Source of the DNA: Limnohabitans sp. JirII-31
Lineage (GTDB): Bacteria; Pseudomonadota; Gammaproteobacteria; Burkholderiales; Burkholderiaceae_C
NCBI RefSeq assembly: GCF_002778315.1
Contig: NZ_NESA01000001.1
Coordinates: forward strand, 620,001 to 684,000
Length of the DNA: 64,000 nucleotides
Direction of reading: 5' to 3'
The translations under genes were made by a program, and so were the position numbers. The notes beneath the pieces are model-generated. The model saw nothing but the letters and a program-made list of their open reading frames with translations. It did no database searches and had not been told where the DNA came from. The first letter of the stretch is position 1. Every line of letters starts with the position of its first letter. This document shows positions 49,796 to 58,842 of this stretch, piece by piece.

Positions 49796-50076
49796 GAAAT
49801 CTCTCTCGATGGGGTTTCTAAAACTTCAATGGCCAAGGCATGTAAACCTTGGTCTATGTATTCTTGCAGCGCATCATACACAAGCCGATGGCGCGCCACG
49901 CGTGGCTTGCCCGTGAATTGGACGCTTTGAATACGCACCCGAAAGTGGGTACCTTGGCCTGTGCCGTTGGCCCCGGCATGCCCCGCATGACCGGCACTCT
50001 CGTCCAGCACTTCCACGAAAGTGGGCGACAGTTGTTCTTGAAGACGTGCTGTGAGTAAGGCGGCTGTGATCTGCAT
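49792..50076 (-). CDS. bolA: BolA-family protein
   Basis: A 94-residue protein of the BolA/IbaG family, which pairs with monothiol glutaredoxins for iron-sulfur or iron signalling and affects cell shape and stress. The family core S-H-F-R-V-R-I-Q-S-type strand is seen as G-T-H-F-R-V-R-I, followed by R-V-A-R-H-R-L-V-Y-D-A-L. A His/Gly-rich loop near residue 29-40 (A-G-H-A-G-H-A-G) is longer than usual. The ATG at 50076 overlaps the yciB stop by one base; a GTG at 50079 is the alternative. Confidence 0.88.
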   Translation of the reverse strand: MQITAALLTARLQEQLSPTFVEVLDESAGHAGHAGANGTGQGTHFRVRIQSVQFTGKPRVARHRLVYDALQEYIDQGLHALAIEVLETPSREIS

Positions 50077-50618
50077 CACGCTTGTTCCTTGTCTTCTTGC
50101 ATGAATCGACTCAAATAAAAGCCCTGTACCAGCACAAACACCAGCATCAGGCCCAAACCACCAAACAGCTTGAAGCTAACCCAGGTGTCAGTGTCAAAGT
50201 GATTGGCAACCCACAGATTCAAAAAACCCATGCCTGTGAAAAACACTGCCCAGCTGTGCAGCAGTACGCGCCATGCATGGTCGGGCAGGGTGAGTTGGGC
50301 ACTCATGAGTTGACGCAACAAATTGCGCTTGAACACCAGGTGCCCCACCCACAACGCCCCGCCCATCAGCCAATACAACACGGTGGGCTTCCATTTGATG
50401 AAGGTTTCGTCTTGGGTGATCAAGGTAGCGCCACCAAACACCACGATCACACCCAGGCTCACCCATTGCATGGGCTCGACAAATCCGTTTTTGCGCCACA
50501 GCCAGGCAATTTGTCCAATGGTGGCGACGATGGCCACTGAGGTCGCGGCATAGATACCCCATGTTTTGAACACGGCAAAAAACAAAATGATGGGGAAGAA
50601 GTCAAAAAATATTTTCAT
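50076..50618 (-). CDS. yciB: Inner-membrane septation protein (YciB/IspZ family)
   Basis: A 180-residue integral membrane protein with five predicted helices, starting MKIFFDFFPIILFFAVFKTWG, the family signature. YciB/IspZ is involved in septum formation and envelope integrity. Start ATG 50618; a longer start at 50645 would overlap msrB. It is in the msrB-yciB-bolA-parvulin order common in Burkholderiales. Confidence 0.92.
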   Translation of the reverse strand: MKIFFDFFPIILFFAVFKTWGIYAATSVAIVATIGQIAWLWRKNGFVEPMQWVSLGVIVVFGGATLITQDETFIKWKPTVLYWLMGGALWVGHLVFKRNLLRQLMSAQLTLPDHAWRVLLHSWAVFFTGMGFLNLWVANHFDTDTWVSFKLFGGLGLMLVFVLVQGFYLSRFMQEDKEQA

Positions 50619-50628
50619 GATGTGGCGT

Positions 50629-51036
50629 TCAATCTTTAGGCACAAAGTCCAATGACGCCGAGTTCATGCAATAGCGCAAGCCTGTAGGGGCTGGGCCATC
50701 GGGAAACACATGACCCAAGTGCGCGCCGCATTGGGCACACACAGTCTCTACCCGCACCATGCCGTGGCTGATGTCGCGGTGTTCAGCAATCGCCGATTCA
50801 TCAGCCGCTTGACTAAAACTGGGCCAACCGCAACCCGCGTCAAACTTGGTCACAGAGTCGAACAATTTGGCGTTGCAACAGATGCAGTGGTACGAGCCGT
50901 CAGCCCAATGGCTTTCATACTTGCCCGTGAAAGGGCGCTCGGTGGCCGCACGGCGGGTCACATCAAACGCCACAGATTCCGCCTGTTTGGCGGCCAAAAT
51001 TTCACGCCATTCGGCGTCGGTTTTTTTCAAGGTCAT
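50629..51036 (-). CDS. msrB: Peptide-methionine (R)-S-oxide reductase MsrB
   Basis: Reduces methionine-R-sulfoxide in proteins with thioredoxin. The 135-residue protein has zinc ligands in C51/C54 and C100/C103, the G-C-G-W-P-S-F motif near residue 68, and the catalytic C123 in R-Y-C-M-N-S. No second resolving cysteine in the usual C63 place is evident other than C69, as in many bacterial enzymes. Start ATG 51036 overlaps the selO stop by 4 nt (ATGA), linking it to another redox-related gene. Confidence 0.95.
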   Translation of the reverse strand: MTLKKTDAEWREILAAKQAESVAFDVTRRAATERPFTGKYESHWADGSYHCICCNAKLFDSVTKFDAGCGWPSFSQAADESAIAEHRDISHGMVRVETVCAQCGAHLGHVFPDGPAPTGLRYCMNSASLDFVPKD

Positions 51037-52535
51037 GAGGAACAACTGATTTCAATGGATGACGCCCATTCTGGCGCAAGACCGGCCCACCCCTCGTGGG
51101 CTGGGTGTTCGTCGTAGGGGCTGTGCAGCACATTCAACAAAGCTTGCACCATGCCAAAGTCGCCTGCTTTGGCTTGGCGAATGGCCATTTCGCCCAAGTG
51201 GTTGCGCAAAATGAATTTGGGATTGGTGCGCAGCATCTGTTGACCCACGCTGCGGCGATCTGCGCTGCCGAGTCGTGCTTCGTATTGGATGCGCCAAGCA
51301 TCAAACACCTCACGGTGCATGAACAAATCACGCACCGGTTCAAACGCATGGCTCAGGTGGGCCGACTCGTACACGGCGTGGCTCAAGCGACGCCACAGTA
51401 CGGTGAAGTCCACGCGGTCTTGCTGCATGGCTTGCAACAGCGCTTCCACCAAAGCGCGGTCGCCATCGTGTGCATCTGCCAAGCCGAGCTTGGCGCGCAT
51501 GCGTTGGTCCAAAGTCTCTGGAAACAAAGTTTTGTAGGTCTCAAGTGCAGCCAGTGCAGGCTCTTGCGCGTCAATCAGGGGCATCAAGGCCTGGCCCAAA
51601 CAAAACAAGTTCCAGTAAGCCACTTGAGGTTGGCGCGCATAGGCGTAACGGCCCGACGTGTCAGAGTGGTTGCAGATATGCCCCGGATCAAACCCATCCA
51701 TGAACTGAAAGGGGCCGTAGTCGAGCGTCAAACCAAGCACGCTCATGTTGTCGGTGTTCATCACGCCATGACAAAAGCCCACGGCTTGCCATTGCGCCAT
51801 CAGACCTGCCGTGCGTCGCGTGACCTCTTGCAACATGGCACAGTAACGCGCAGTGTCTTGCAAAGGCAACAACTCAGGGAAGTGGCTTTGCACCACATGG
51901 TCTGCCAGCGCCCTCAGTTCTTGTGTTTGCCCGTTGGCAGCAAAGTGCTCGAAATGGCCAAAGCGCACAAAGCTGGGAGCCACACGCGTGACCACGGCGG
52001 CGGTCTCCGGTTCTTCGCGGTAGACCGGTGTAGGCGAGCCAGTGACACACAGGGCGCGGGTGGTAGGAATGCCCAAACCATACATGGCCTCGCTGGCCAA
52101 GAACTCGCGAATGCTGGAGCGCAGCACGGCGCGACCATCGCCACGGCGTGAGTACGGCGTAGGCCCGGCGCCCTTGAGCTGAATGTCTTGCACCCCCAGC
52201 AGCGTGTCGATTTCGCCCAAACTGATGGCCCTGCCGTCTCCCAACTGTCCTGCCCAGACGCCGAACTGGTGGCCGCTGTACACACTGGCACGCGGCGTGC
52301 TGCCCGGCAACAAAGCATTGCCACTGAGTGCATCCAACGCGTCTTGTGACAACCAGAGTTCGGCGGGCAAGCCCAGTTGCGTCAACAAGTGGTGGTTACA
52401 CGCCACCCAATGAGAAGGCGCCAAAGGCGTGGGTGGACACAGGCGCTGAAAAGCGTCGCCCAATCGACCAAAGCTCGGATGCCAAGGCCAGTGATAGGCG
52501 GCGTTGGTCGGCAAAGGGAGGGCACTGGTGTTCAT
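51033..52535 (-). CDS. selO: Protein AMPylase SelO (YdiU)
   Basis: A pseudokinase-fold enzyme that transfers AMP from ATP (in flipped orientation) to proteins of redox homeostasis. The 500-residue protein shows [18 protein letters not shown] near residue 82, [13 protein letters not shown] near residue 120 and D-N-M-S in the metal-binding region (G-V-M-N-T-D-N-M-S). It ends in C-S-S; in many eukaryotic homologues the equivalent C is selenocysteine. Overlap with msrB suggests joint translation. Confidence 0.95.
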   Translation of the reverse strand: MNTSALPLPTNAAYHWPWHPSFGRLGDAFQRLCPPTPLAPSHWVACNHHLLTQLGLPAELWLSQDALDALSGNALLPGSTPRASVYSGHQFGVWAGQLGDGRAISLGEIDTLLGVQDIQLKGAGPTPYSRRGDGRAVLRSSIREFLASEAMYGLGIPTTRALCVTGSPTPVYREEPETAAVVTRVAPSFVRFGHFEHFAANGQTQELRALADHVVQSHFPELLPLQDTARYCAMLQEVTRRTAGLMAQWQAVGFCHGVMNTDNMSVLGLTLDYGPFQFMDGFDPGHICNHSDTSGRYAYARQPQVAYWNLFCLGQALMPLIDAQEPALAALETYKTLFPETLDQRMRAKLGLADAHDGDRALVEALLQAMQQDRVDFTVLWRRLSHAVYESAHLSHAFEPVRDLFMHREVFDAWRIQYEARLGSADRRSVGQQMLRTNPKFILRNHLGEMAIRQAKAGDFGMVQALLNVLHSPYDEHPAHEGWAGLAPEWASSIEISCSS

Positions 52536-52669
52536 AAGTCAAGATTGTCTGGGGAAATCCATAGGCCTGTTTTTCATAAGTCTTCGCAATTCGTCAGCAA
52601 GTTGTTGGCACAATGCTTTGAGACAAATAGCACGACCGTGCCAAAACGATAAACACACAGGAGCTTGCC

Positions 52670-54313
52670 ATGCTGGGCTTGATGCAAAACCAACCCTTGT
52701 TGATCTCAAACCTGATCGACTTTGCCGAACACCACCACGGGGACGGCGAGATCGTGTCACGCCGTGTGGAAGGCGATATCCACCGCTACACCTGGGGCGA
52801 TGTGGCGCGACGCGCACGGCAAGTGGCCAATGCACTGGACGGTTTCAAGCTCGACATGAGCGACCGTGTGGCCACGTTGGCCTGGAACGGCTACCGCCAT
52901 TTGGAGCTGTACTTTGGTGTCAGCGGCAGCGGTCGGGTGTTGCACACCATCAACCCACGCTTGCACCCAGAACAAATTGCCTGGATTGCCAATCACGCCG
53001 AAGACCAGGTGCTGTGCTTTGACATGACGTTCTTGCCCATCATCCAGGCGGTGCATGCCAAGTGCACCACCATCCGCCATTGGGTGGCAATGTGTGATGC
53101 GGACAAGCTGCCCTCCGACAGCGGCATCCCCAACCTCATCAGCTACGAAGCGTGGATGGGCCAACAGTCCAGCACCTACACCTGGCCCTCGATGGACGAA
53201 AACTCGGCTTCCAGCATGTGCTACACCAGCGGCACCACGGGCCACCCCAAAGCGGCGCTGTACAGCCATCGCTCCACCATCTTGCACGCCTACGCAGCAG
53301 CCTTGCCCGATGTGATGTGCATCTCGGCACGAGACGCCATCTTGCCGGTGGTACCGATGTTCCACGTCAACGCCTGGGGCATTCCGTACAGCGCTGCCAT
53401 GACCGGTGCCAAGCTGGTGTTTCCTGGCCCGGGCATGGATGGCAAATCCATTTACGAATTGATCGAAGGTGAAGGCGTGACCTTTGCGGCCGGGGTACCC
53501 ACCGTGTGGCAAATGTTGCTGGGTCACATGAAGCCCGCTGGATTGCGCTTTTCCAATCTGACGCGCACCGTCATTGGCGGCTCGGCTTGTCCGCCCGCGA
53601 TGATTGATGCCTTCCGCGATGAATACAACGTCGACGTGTTGCATGCCTGGGGCATGACCGAGCTCAGCCCCTTGGGCACGCTGTGTACCTTGAAGAACAA
53701 GCACCTCAAGCTGCCAGCCGAGGAGCAAATGAAGATTCGCCTCAAACAAGGCCGAGCCATTTTTGGCATTGACATGAAGATCGTCGACGACGCGGGCCAT
53801 GAACAACCACATGACGGCAAAGCCTATGGCGATCTGTTGGTCAAAGGGCCTTGGGTGGTGGCCGATTACTTCAAAGGCGAGGGCGGCAGCCCCTTGGTGA
53901 AAGACGCTGATGGTGTGGGTTGGTTCCCCACGGGTGACGTGGCGACGATTGACCCGGACGGCTACATGCAAATCACCGACCGCAGCAAAGACGTCATCAA
54001 ATCAGGCGGTGAGTGGATCAGCTCCATCGACATTGAAAACATTGCAGTGGCGCATCCTGCGGTGGCGATGGCGGCGTGCATTGGCGTCAAGCACCCCAAG
54101 TGGGACGAACGTCCGATCGTGGCCGTGGTCAAAAAGCCCGGGGCCGAAATCAGCCGCGAAGACTTGCTCAAGTTCTACGAAGGTAAAACCGCCAAGTGGC
54201 AAATTCCAGACGATGTGGTGTTTGTCGACAGCATCCCCCTTGGGGCCACCGGCAAGATGCTGAAAACCAAGTTGCGTGAACAGCTCAAAGACTATGTGTT
54301 GCCCGGTGTCTGA
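52670..54313 (+). CDS. Acyl-CoA synthetase, DmdB/medium-chain type
   Basis: An ATP-dependent carboxylate--CoA ligase of 547 residues. The AMP-binding A3 motif is [10 protein letters not shown] near residue 184, A5 is H-A-W-G-M-T-E-L near residue 325, A7-A8 is G-W-F-P-T-G-D-V...[14 protein letters not shown] near residue 420, and the A10 lysine lies in G-A-T-G-K-M. The N-terminus [16 protein letters not shown] resembles 3-methylmercaptopropionyl-CoA ligases (DmdB) and similar fatty-acid enzymes; actual substrate is undetermined. Its Shine-Dalgarno is AGGAG. The liv-type importer follows after a hairpin, suggesting activation of an imported acid. Confidence 0.9.
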   Translation: MLGLMQNQPLLISNLIDFAEHHHGDGEIVSRRVEGDIHRYTWGDVARRARQVANALDGFKLDMSDRVATLAWNGYRHLELYFGVSGSGRVLHTINPRLHPEQIAWIANHAEDQVLCFDMTFLPIIQAVHAKCTTIRHWVAMCDADKLPSDSGIPNLISYEAWMGQQSSTYTWPSMDENSASSMCYTSGTTGHPKAALYSHRSTILHAYAAALPDVMCISARDAILPVVPMFHVNAWGIPYSAAMTGAKLVFPGPGMDGKSIYELIEGEGVTFAAGVPTVWQMLLGHMKPAGLRFSNLTRTVIGGSACPPAMIDAFRDEYNVDVLHAWGMTELSPLGTLCTLKNKHLKLPAEEQMKIRLKQGRAIFGIDMKIVDDAGHEQPHDGKAYGDLLVKGPWVVADYFKGEGGSPLVKDADGVGWFPTGDVATIDPDGYMQITDRSKDVIKSGGEWISSIDIENIAVAHPAVAMAACIGVKHPKWDERPIVAVVKKPGAEISREDLLKFYEGKTAKWQIPDDVVFVDSIPLGATGKMLKTKLREQLKDYVLPGV

Positions 54314-54332
54314 GGGCTGGCTGCTTGTGCCA

Positions 54333-54360
54333 CCACGTTAAGGGCAATCCCTGAACGTGG
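54333..54360 (+). repeat. Long hairpin between acyl-CoA synthetase and livJ-like gene
   Basis: Arms CCACGTT (54333-54339) and AACGTGG (54354-54360) with an inner stem AGGG/CCCT (one A-G mismatch between) and a CAAT loop. No T-run follows, so it is more likely an RNA-processing or stability hairpin, or an operator, than a simple terminator. Confidence 0.55.
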
Positions 54361-54414
54361 GTGTCACCAAAGTCGTTACGCTTGAATGTCAATAGAAATC
54401 CAAAGGAGACAGAC

Positions 54415-55647
54415 ATGAAGTTCAAACAACAACTGGTGAGCCTGGCTATCCTGGCCGCAGTCGGGAGTGCGGCATTTGCGCAAAGCGGCGAAACGGTGAA
54501 GATTGCGCTGATTGACCCGCAAAGCGGGTTGATGGGACCCTTGGGTTTGAACCAACTCCGAAGCTTTCAATTCTTTGCCGACACCTTCACCAAGAGCAAT
54601 GCCGCGGGCGTGAAGTACGAGGTGGTGGGCTTTGACAACAAGCTCAGCCCCGCCGAGAGTTTGAATGCGCTGAAAGCAGCGATGGACCAAGGCATTCGCT
54701 ACATCGCGCAAGGCAACGGATCTTCTGTGGCGGGGGCGTTGATCGATGCCGTCAACAAACACAACGAGCGCAACCCTGGCAAAGAGGTGCTGTTTTTGAA
54801 CTACGCCGCGGTGGACCCCGATTTCACCAACAGCAAGTGCAGCTATTGGCACTTCCGCTTTGATGCGGATACCTCGATGAAGATGGAGGCCATGACCACC
54901 TTCATGAAAGACCAGCCCGACATCAAGAAGGTCTACCTGCTGAACCAAAATTACTCGCACGGCCAACAAGTGGCCAAGTTTGCGAAAGAAAACCTCAGCC
55001 GCAAGCGTCCTGACATTCAAGTGGTGGGCGAAGACCTGCATCCGCTGGCCCAGGTGCGTGACTTCTCGCCCTACATTGCCAAGATCAAAGCCTCTGGGGC
55101 CGACACAGTGATCACGGGCAACTGGGGCTCTGATTTGGCCTTGCTGGTCAAAGCTGCCAACGAAGGCGGTTACAACGGCAAGTTCTACACCTACTACACC
55201 GGCGTCACTGGCACGCCCACAGCCTTGAGCACGGGTGGTGCGGGGCGCGTCTACCAAATTGCTTACCAACACTACAACATGGGTGGCCCCATGGAGAAGT
55301 GGATGGCCGACTTCAAGAAACGCTACAACGACGACATGTTCACCGGCTCGGTGCCGCACATCTTCACCGCGTTGTCCATCGCCATGAAAAATGCCAAATC
55401 AACCGATCCGGTCAAAGTGGCTGCTGCTTTGGAAGGCTTGAAAACCAACAGCTTCAACGGCGAGATCGAGTTGCGTAAAACCGACCACCAAATTCAACAG
55501 ACTTTGTTCTTGACGGTCTGGCAAAAAGCCGACAAAAAATACCCTTATAGCCCAGAGAACACAGGCATGACCTTGGCGCCCGTCAAAACCTTTGAGCCCT
55601 ATGTGGCCAGCACACCCACCAGTTGCCAAATGAAACGCCCAAGCTAA
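54415..55647 (+). CDS. Liv/HAAT-type ABC transporter substrate-binding protein
   Basis: A 410-residue periplasmic type I binding protein with a signal peptide (S-A-A-F-A-Q, cleavage near residue 22) and a strong AAAGGAGA Shine-Dalgarno before ATG 54415. The fold is shown by V-K-I-A-L-I-D-P-Q-S-G-L-M-G-P-L-G and later ligand-lobe segments. Such proteins bind branched-chain amino acids, amides, urea, aromatic or other acids. Because acyl-CoA genes flank the operon, a carboxylic acid is favoured. It is followed by a hairpin that may limit expression of the membrane genes. Confidence 0.9.
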   Translation: MKFKQQLVSLAILAAVGSAAFAQSGETVKIALIDPQSGLMGPLGLNQLRSFQFFADTFTKSNAAGVKYEVVGFDNKLSPAESLNALKAAMDQGIRYIAQGNGSSVAGALIDAVNKHNERNPGKEVLFLNYAAVDPDFTNSKCSYWHFRFDADTSMKMEAMTTFMKDQPDIKKVYLLNQNYSHGQQVAKFAKENLSRKRPDIQVVGEDLHPLAQVRDFSPYIAKIKASGADTVITGNWGSDLALLVKAANEGGYNGKFYTYYTGVTGTPTALSTGGAGRVYQIAYQHYNMGGPMEKWMADFKKRYNDDMFTGSVPHIFTALSIAMKNAKSTDPVKVAAALEGLKTNSFNGEIELRKTDHQIQQTLFLTVWQKADKKYPYSPENTGMTLAPVKTFEPYVASTPTSCQMKRPS

Positions 55648-55663
55648 GCGTGGGGATAAGGTG

Positions 55664-55700
55664 CAAGGCGGTGTGCCTCCAACACACCGCCTTGATTTTT
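55664..55700 (+). terminator. Intercistronic attenuator/terminator after substrate-binding gene
   Basis: Perfect 12-bp arms CAAGGCGGTGTG (55664-55675) and CACACCGCCTTG (55683-55694), loop CCTCCAA, then ATTTTT. Its place between binding protein and permease genes fits partial termination that yields excess binding protein. Confidence 0.85.
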
Positions 55701-55726
55701 AAGATGCGGCAAAGACAAGGTAATTG

Positions 55727-56761
55727 ATGGAGTTTTTCTTGATCTCCATGCTCAATGGTTTGAGCTATGGTCTGTTGTTGTTCATGCTCAGCTCTGGGTT
55801 GACCTTGATTTTCAGCATGATGGGCGTGCTCAATTTCGCCCATGCCAGCTTTTACATGGTGGGGGCTTATCTGGGCTATTCGCTCAACGGCGTACTGGGG
55901 TTTTGGGCCGCCTTGTTCATCGCGCCTTTGCTGACCGGCGCATTGGGTGCCATTTTCGAGCGTCTGAGTCTGCGCCGAGTTCACAAATTTGGTCACGTGC
56001 CAGAACTGCTGGTGACCTTCGGTTTGTCCTACATCGTGCTTGAGTTGGTGCAATTGGTCTGGGGCCGGACGGCTTTGGAGTTTGTGCCTCCGCCTCAGTT
56101 GCAGGGGCCTGCATTCACACTGATTCAAAACTCCTTGCATGGTTTGTCGCTGGTATGGGGGGCCGCCGCCCCCGAGCTGTGCAACGCCAGCGATGCCGCG
56201 GTGCGCGTGGTCTGTTCGCCGTTTCCCGCCACACGCGGCTTCATGATGCTGGTGGCTTTGTTGATGATGGTCGGCTTGTGGGCTCTGCTCACCCGTACCC
56301 GCGTGGGGCTGGTCATTCAGGCGGCACTCACGCATCCAGAGGCCGTGGAGTCACTGGGTCACAACGTGCCACGTGTCTTCATGATGGTGTTTGGTGTAGG
56401 CACGGGCCTGGCAGGCCTGGCCGGGGTGATTGGCGGCAGCACGTTTGTCACCGAACCGGCCATGGCGGCCACGGTGGGATCGGTGATTTTTGTGGTGGTG
56501 GTGGTCGGTGGCATGGGCTCGTTGGCCGGGGCTTTTTTGGCCTCGCTGTTGATTGGCGTGGTGCAAACCTTTGCGGTGGCGTTTGACTATTCGGTCTTGC
56601 TGCTGCTACAAAACCTGGGGCTGCAGGTGAGCAGCGCCATGCGCGACAACTCGGTGCTCAAACTCACCTTGTCTCAGGTCGCGCCCATCTTGCCGTATTT
56701 GTTTTTGGTACTGATCTTGATCTTCCGCCCCAAAGGGCTCTTGGGCACACGGGAGAGCTGA
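55727..56761 (+). CDS. Liv/HAAT-type ABC permease (LivH family)
   Basis: A 344-residue inner-membrane permease with eight or so helices, starting MEFFLISMLNGLSYGLLLFMLSSGLTLIFSMMGVLNFAHASFYMVGAYLG, of which L-N-F-A-H is the family hallmark. A loop near residues 115-165 (with C-N-A-S-D-A-A-V-R-V-V-C) is longer than in E. coli LivH and may be periplasmic with a disulfide. Start ATG 55727 is preferred over TTG 55724. livM-like follows 3 nt later. Confidence 0.92.
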   Translation: MEFFLISMLNGLSYGLLLFMLSSGLTLIFSMMGVLNFAHASFYMVGAYLGYSLNGVLGFWAALFIAPLLTGALGAIFERLSLRRVHKFGHVPELLVTFGLSYIVLELVQLVWGRTALEFVPPPQLQGPAFTLIQNSLHGLSLVWGAAAPELCNASDAAVRVVCSPFPATRGFMMLVALLMMVGLWALLTRTRVGLVIQAALTHPEAVESLGHNVPRVFMMVFGVGTGLAGLAGVIGGSTFVTEPAMAATVGSVIFVVVVVGGMGSLAGAFLASLLIGVVQTFAVAFDYSVLLLLQNLGLQVSSAMRDNSVLKLTLSQVAPILPYLFLVLILIFRPKGLLGTRES

Positions 56762-56764
56762 GCC

Positions 56765-58063
56765 ATGCGTGCATCCAACACCCATTACGTATTCAAGCCC
56801 TACAACGTGGCGCGCTGGCTGATTTGGGGCGCCTTCATCTTGGTGCTGCTGTTAGCGCCACGCGTGTTTTCGAGCAACTTGTCGGTCACCATGTTGTCGC
56901 AAATGGGTATCGCCATGGTGGCATGTCTGTCCTACAACATGCTGCTGGGACAAGGTGGCATGTTGAGCTTTGGCCATGCGGTGTACACAGGCCTGGGTGC
57001 CTACACCGCCATGCACGCGCTCAATGCCGCGAGCAGCGGGGCATTGGCCATTCCCGTCAGTTTGGTGCCTTTGGTTGGGGGTTTAGGCGGCATGTGTTTC
57101 GCCGTGCTGTTTGGTTTTGTGACCACGCGCAAGTCAGGCACCACCTTTGCCATGATCACCTTGGGATTGGCCGAATTGGTGTTTGCCATGTCGCTGATGT
57201 TTTCTGAATTTTTCGGTGGCGAAGCTGGCGTGGCGGGCAACCGCGTGGTGGGGCAGGCGGTATGGGGCATCACCTACGGGCCCGCCATTCAGGTGTATTA
57301 CCTCACGGCGGCCTACACGCTGGTGTGCGTGGCCCTGATGTATGCCTTCACCCGTACGCCGCTGGGGCGCATCTTGAACGCGGTGCGCGACAACCCAGAG
57401 CGGGTTGAGTTCATTGGCTACAACACCCAGTATGTGCGTTATTTCTCTTTCATCATCGCGGGTTTTTTTGCCGGCATCGCAGGCGGTTTGGCGTCGGTCA
57501 ACTTTGAAATTGTCACGGCCGAAGTGGTGGGCTCTGGCCGCTCAGGCGCCTATTTGCTGTTCACCTTTTTAGGTGGCGCCACCTTTTTCTTTGGTCCCAT
57601 CATCGGTGCCATCCTGATGGTGTTGGCTTTTGTGCTGCTGTCGGAGTTCACCAAAGCTTGGTTGCTCTACCTCGGTCTGACTTTTTTGTTCATGGTGATG
57701 TACGCCCCTGGCGGCATCGCCAGCTTGGTCATGATGAACCTGCGCTTGGCCGCATTTGGCCGTTTGCGTCAACTGTGGGTGGCTTATGTGGGCTTGGGCA
57801 TCACGGCATTGCTAGGCCTGGCTGGCGCGGCGGCCATGATCGAGATGATCTACCACCTGCAACTCAACACCTCCCAAGGACCCGAACTGCACTTTGCGGG
57901 CGTGGTGCTCGATGCCCAATCCCTGGGTAGCTGGTTTGGCGCGGCCTTTGTCATGCTCACCGGTTTGGGCCTGTTTGAACTGGCGCGTCGCCAGTACGTG
58001 AACGATTGGGACGAGACACAGGCCTTCATTGAGAAAGAAATCAAACGTCGGGAGGCCCTGTGA
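56765..58063 (+). CDS. Liv/HAAT-type ABC permease (LivM family) with C-terminal extension
   Basis: A 432-residue permease. The core (to about residue 325) has N-M-L-L-G-Q-G-G-M-L-S-F-G-H-A near residue 58 and the coupling-loop R-A/V-R-D-N-P-E-R near residue 207, ending with Y-A-P-G-G-I-A-S-L. Beyond this, where many homologues stop, lie about 100 more residues with two further hydrophobic segments (about 338-360 and 388-406) and a charged cytoplasmic tail. It overlaps the livG-like gene by 4 nt (GTGA). Confidence 0.91.
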   Translation: MRASNTHYVFKPYNVARWLIWGAFILVLLLAPRVFSSNLSVTMLSQMGIAMVACLSYNMLLGQGGMLSFGHAVYTGLGAYTAMHALNAASSGALAIPVSLVPLVGGLGGMCFAVLFGFVTTRKSGTTFAMITLGLAELVFAMSLMFSEFFGGEAGVAGNRVVGQAVWGITYGPAIQVYYLTAAYTLVCVALMYAFTRTPLGRILNAVRDNPERVEFIGYNTQYVRYFSFIIAGFFAGIAGGLASVNFEIVTAEVVGSGRSGAYLLFTFLGGATFFFGPIIGAILMVLAFVLLSEFTKAWLLYLGLTFLFMVMYAPGGIASLVMMNLRLAAFGRLRQLWVAYVGLGITALLGLAGAAAMIEMIYHLQLNTSQGPELHFAGVVLDAQSLGSWFGAAFVMLTGLGLFELARRQYVNDWDETQAFIEKEIKRREAL

Positions 58064-58824
58064 TTGCCTTGCAACTCAAAGACGTGCGCAAAAACTTTGG
58101 CAAAACCGAAATCATCCGCGGCGTTGATCTGGAAGTCCAAGCGGGCGAGCGTGTGGCCATCATTGGCCCCAATGGCGCTGGCAAATCCACCTTGTTCAAC
58201 CTCATCAGTGGACGGCTTGAGCCGACCAGCGGTGAAATTTGGTTAGGCGCCCACCGCATCGATGGCAAGAAACCGTTCGAGATCAACCGACTGGGTTTGT
58301 CACGCAGCTTTCAAATCACCAACATCTTTCCCAAGCTCAGCGTGTTTGAAAACTTGCGTTGCGCCGTGTTGTGGACCTTGGGCTACAAGTACACCTTCTT
58401 GAAGTTCCTCGCCAATCTGGATGACGCCAACGAGCGCGCTGAACAGCTGATGGCGCGCATCCGGTTGGACAAAAAACGCGACGTGTTGGCCATCAACCTC
58501 ACCTATGCCGAACAACGCGCGCTGGAGATCGGCATCACCATCGCAGGCGGCTCGGACGTGATCTTGCTGGACGAACCCACGGCAGGCATGAGCAAGAGCG
58601 AGACCAAGCGCTTCATTCAGCTGATTCGCGAAGTGACCGAGGGCAAAACACTGCTCACCGTCGAACACGACATGGGCGTGGTGTTTGGACTGGCCGACAA
58701 AATTGCGGTGGTGGTCTACGGCGAAGTGATTGCTTTTGACACCCCCGAGGCCGTGCGTGCCAACGCACGGGTGCAAGAGGCTTATCTGGGCTCGGCCGTG
58801 GCCGAACACCAAGCGGCGGCCTGA
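58060..58824 (+). CDS. Liv/HAAT-type ABC ATPase (LivG family), altered signature motif
   Basis: A 254-residue ATPase. Walker A is intact (G-P-N-G-A-G-K-S-T, K42) and Walker B ends L-L-D-E-P with E172. The signature reads L-T-Y-A-E-Q (147-152), whereas LivG of E. coli has L-A-Y-G-D-Q; the conserved glycine is alanine here. E. coli numbering and motif are from memory. GTG start overlaps livM-like (GTGA). It should pair with the LivF-like ATPase downstream; see the finding on the composite ATP site. Confidence 0.92.
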   Translation: MIALQLKDVRKNFGKTEIIRGVDLEVQAGERVAIIGPNGAGKSTLFNLISGRLEPTSGEIWLGAHRIDGKKPFEINRLGLSRSFQITNIFPKLSVFENLRCAVLWTLGYKYTFLKFLANLDDANERAEQLMARIRLDKKRDVLAINLTYAEQRALEIGITIAGGSDVILLDEPTAGMSKSETKRFIQLIREVTEGKTLLTVEHDMGVVFGLADKIAVVVYGEVIAFDTPEAVRANARVQEAYLGSAVAEHQAAA

Positions 58825-58842
58825 CACACGCGAGAACATGTG

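Noticed and set aside
52605-52625. Possible sigma-54 promoter TTGGCAC...CTTTGA before the acyl-CoA synthetase
   Set aside because: The -24 TGGCAC is good, but the -12 element is shifted by one base and has GA instead of GC, so it does not meet the consensus.
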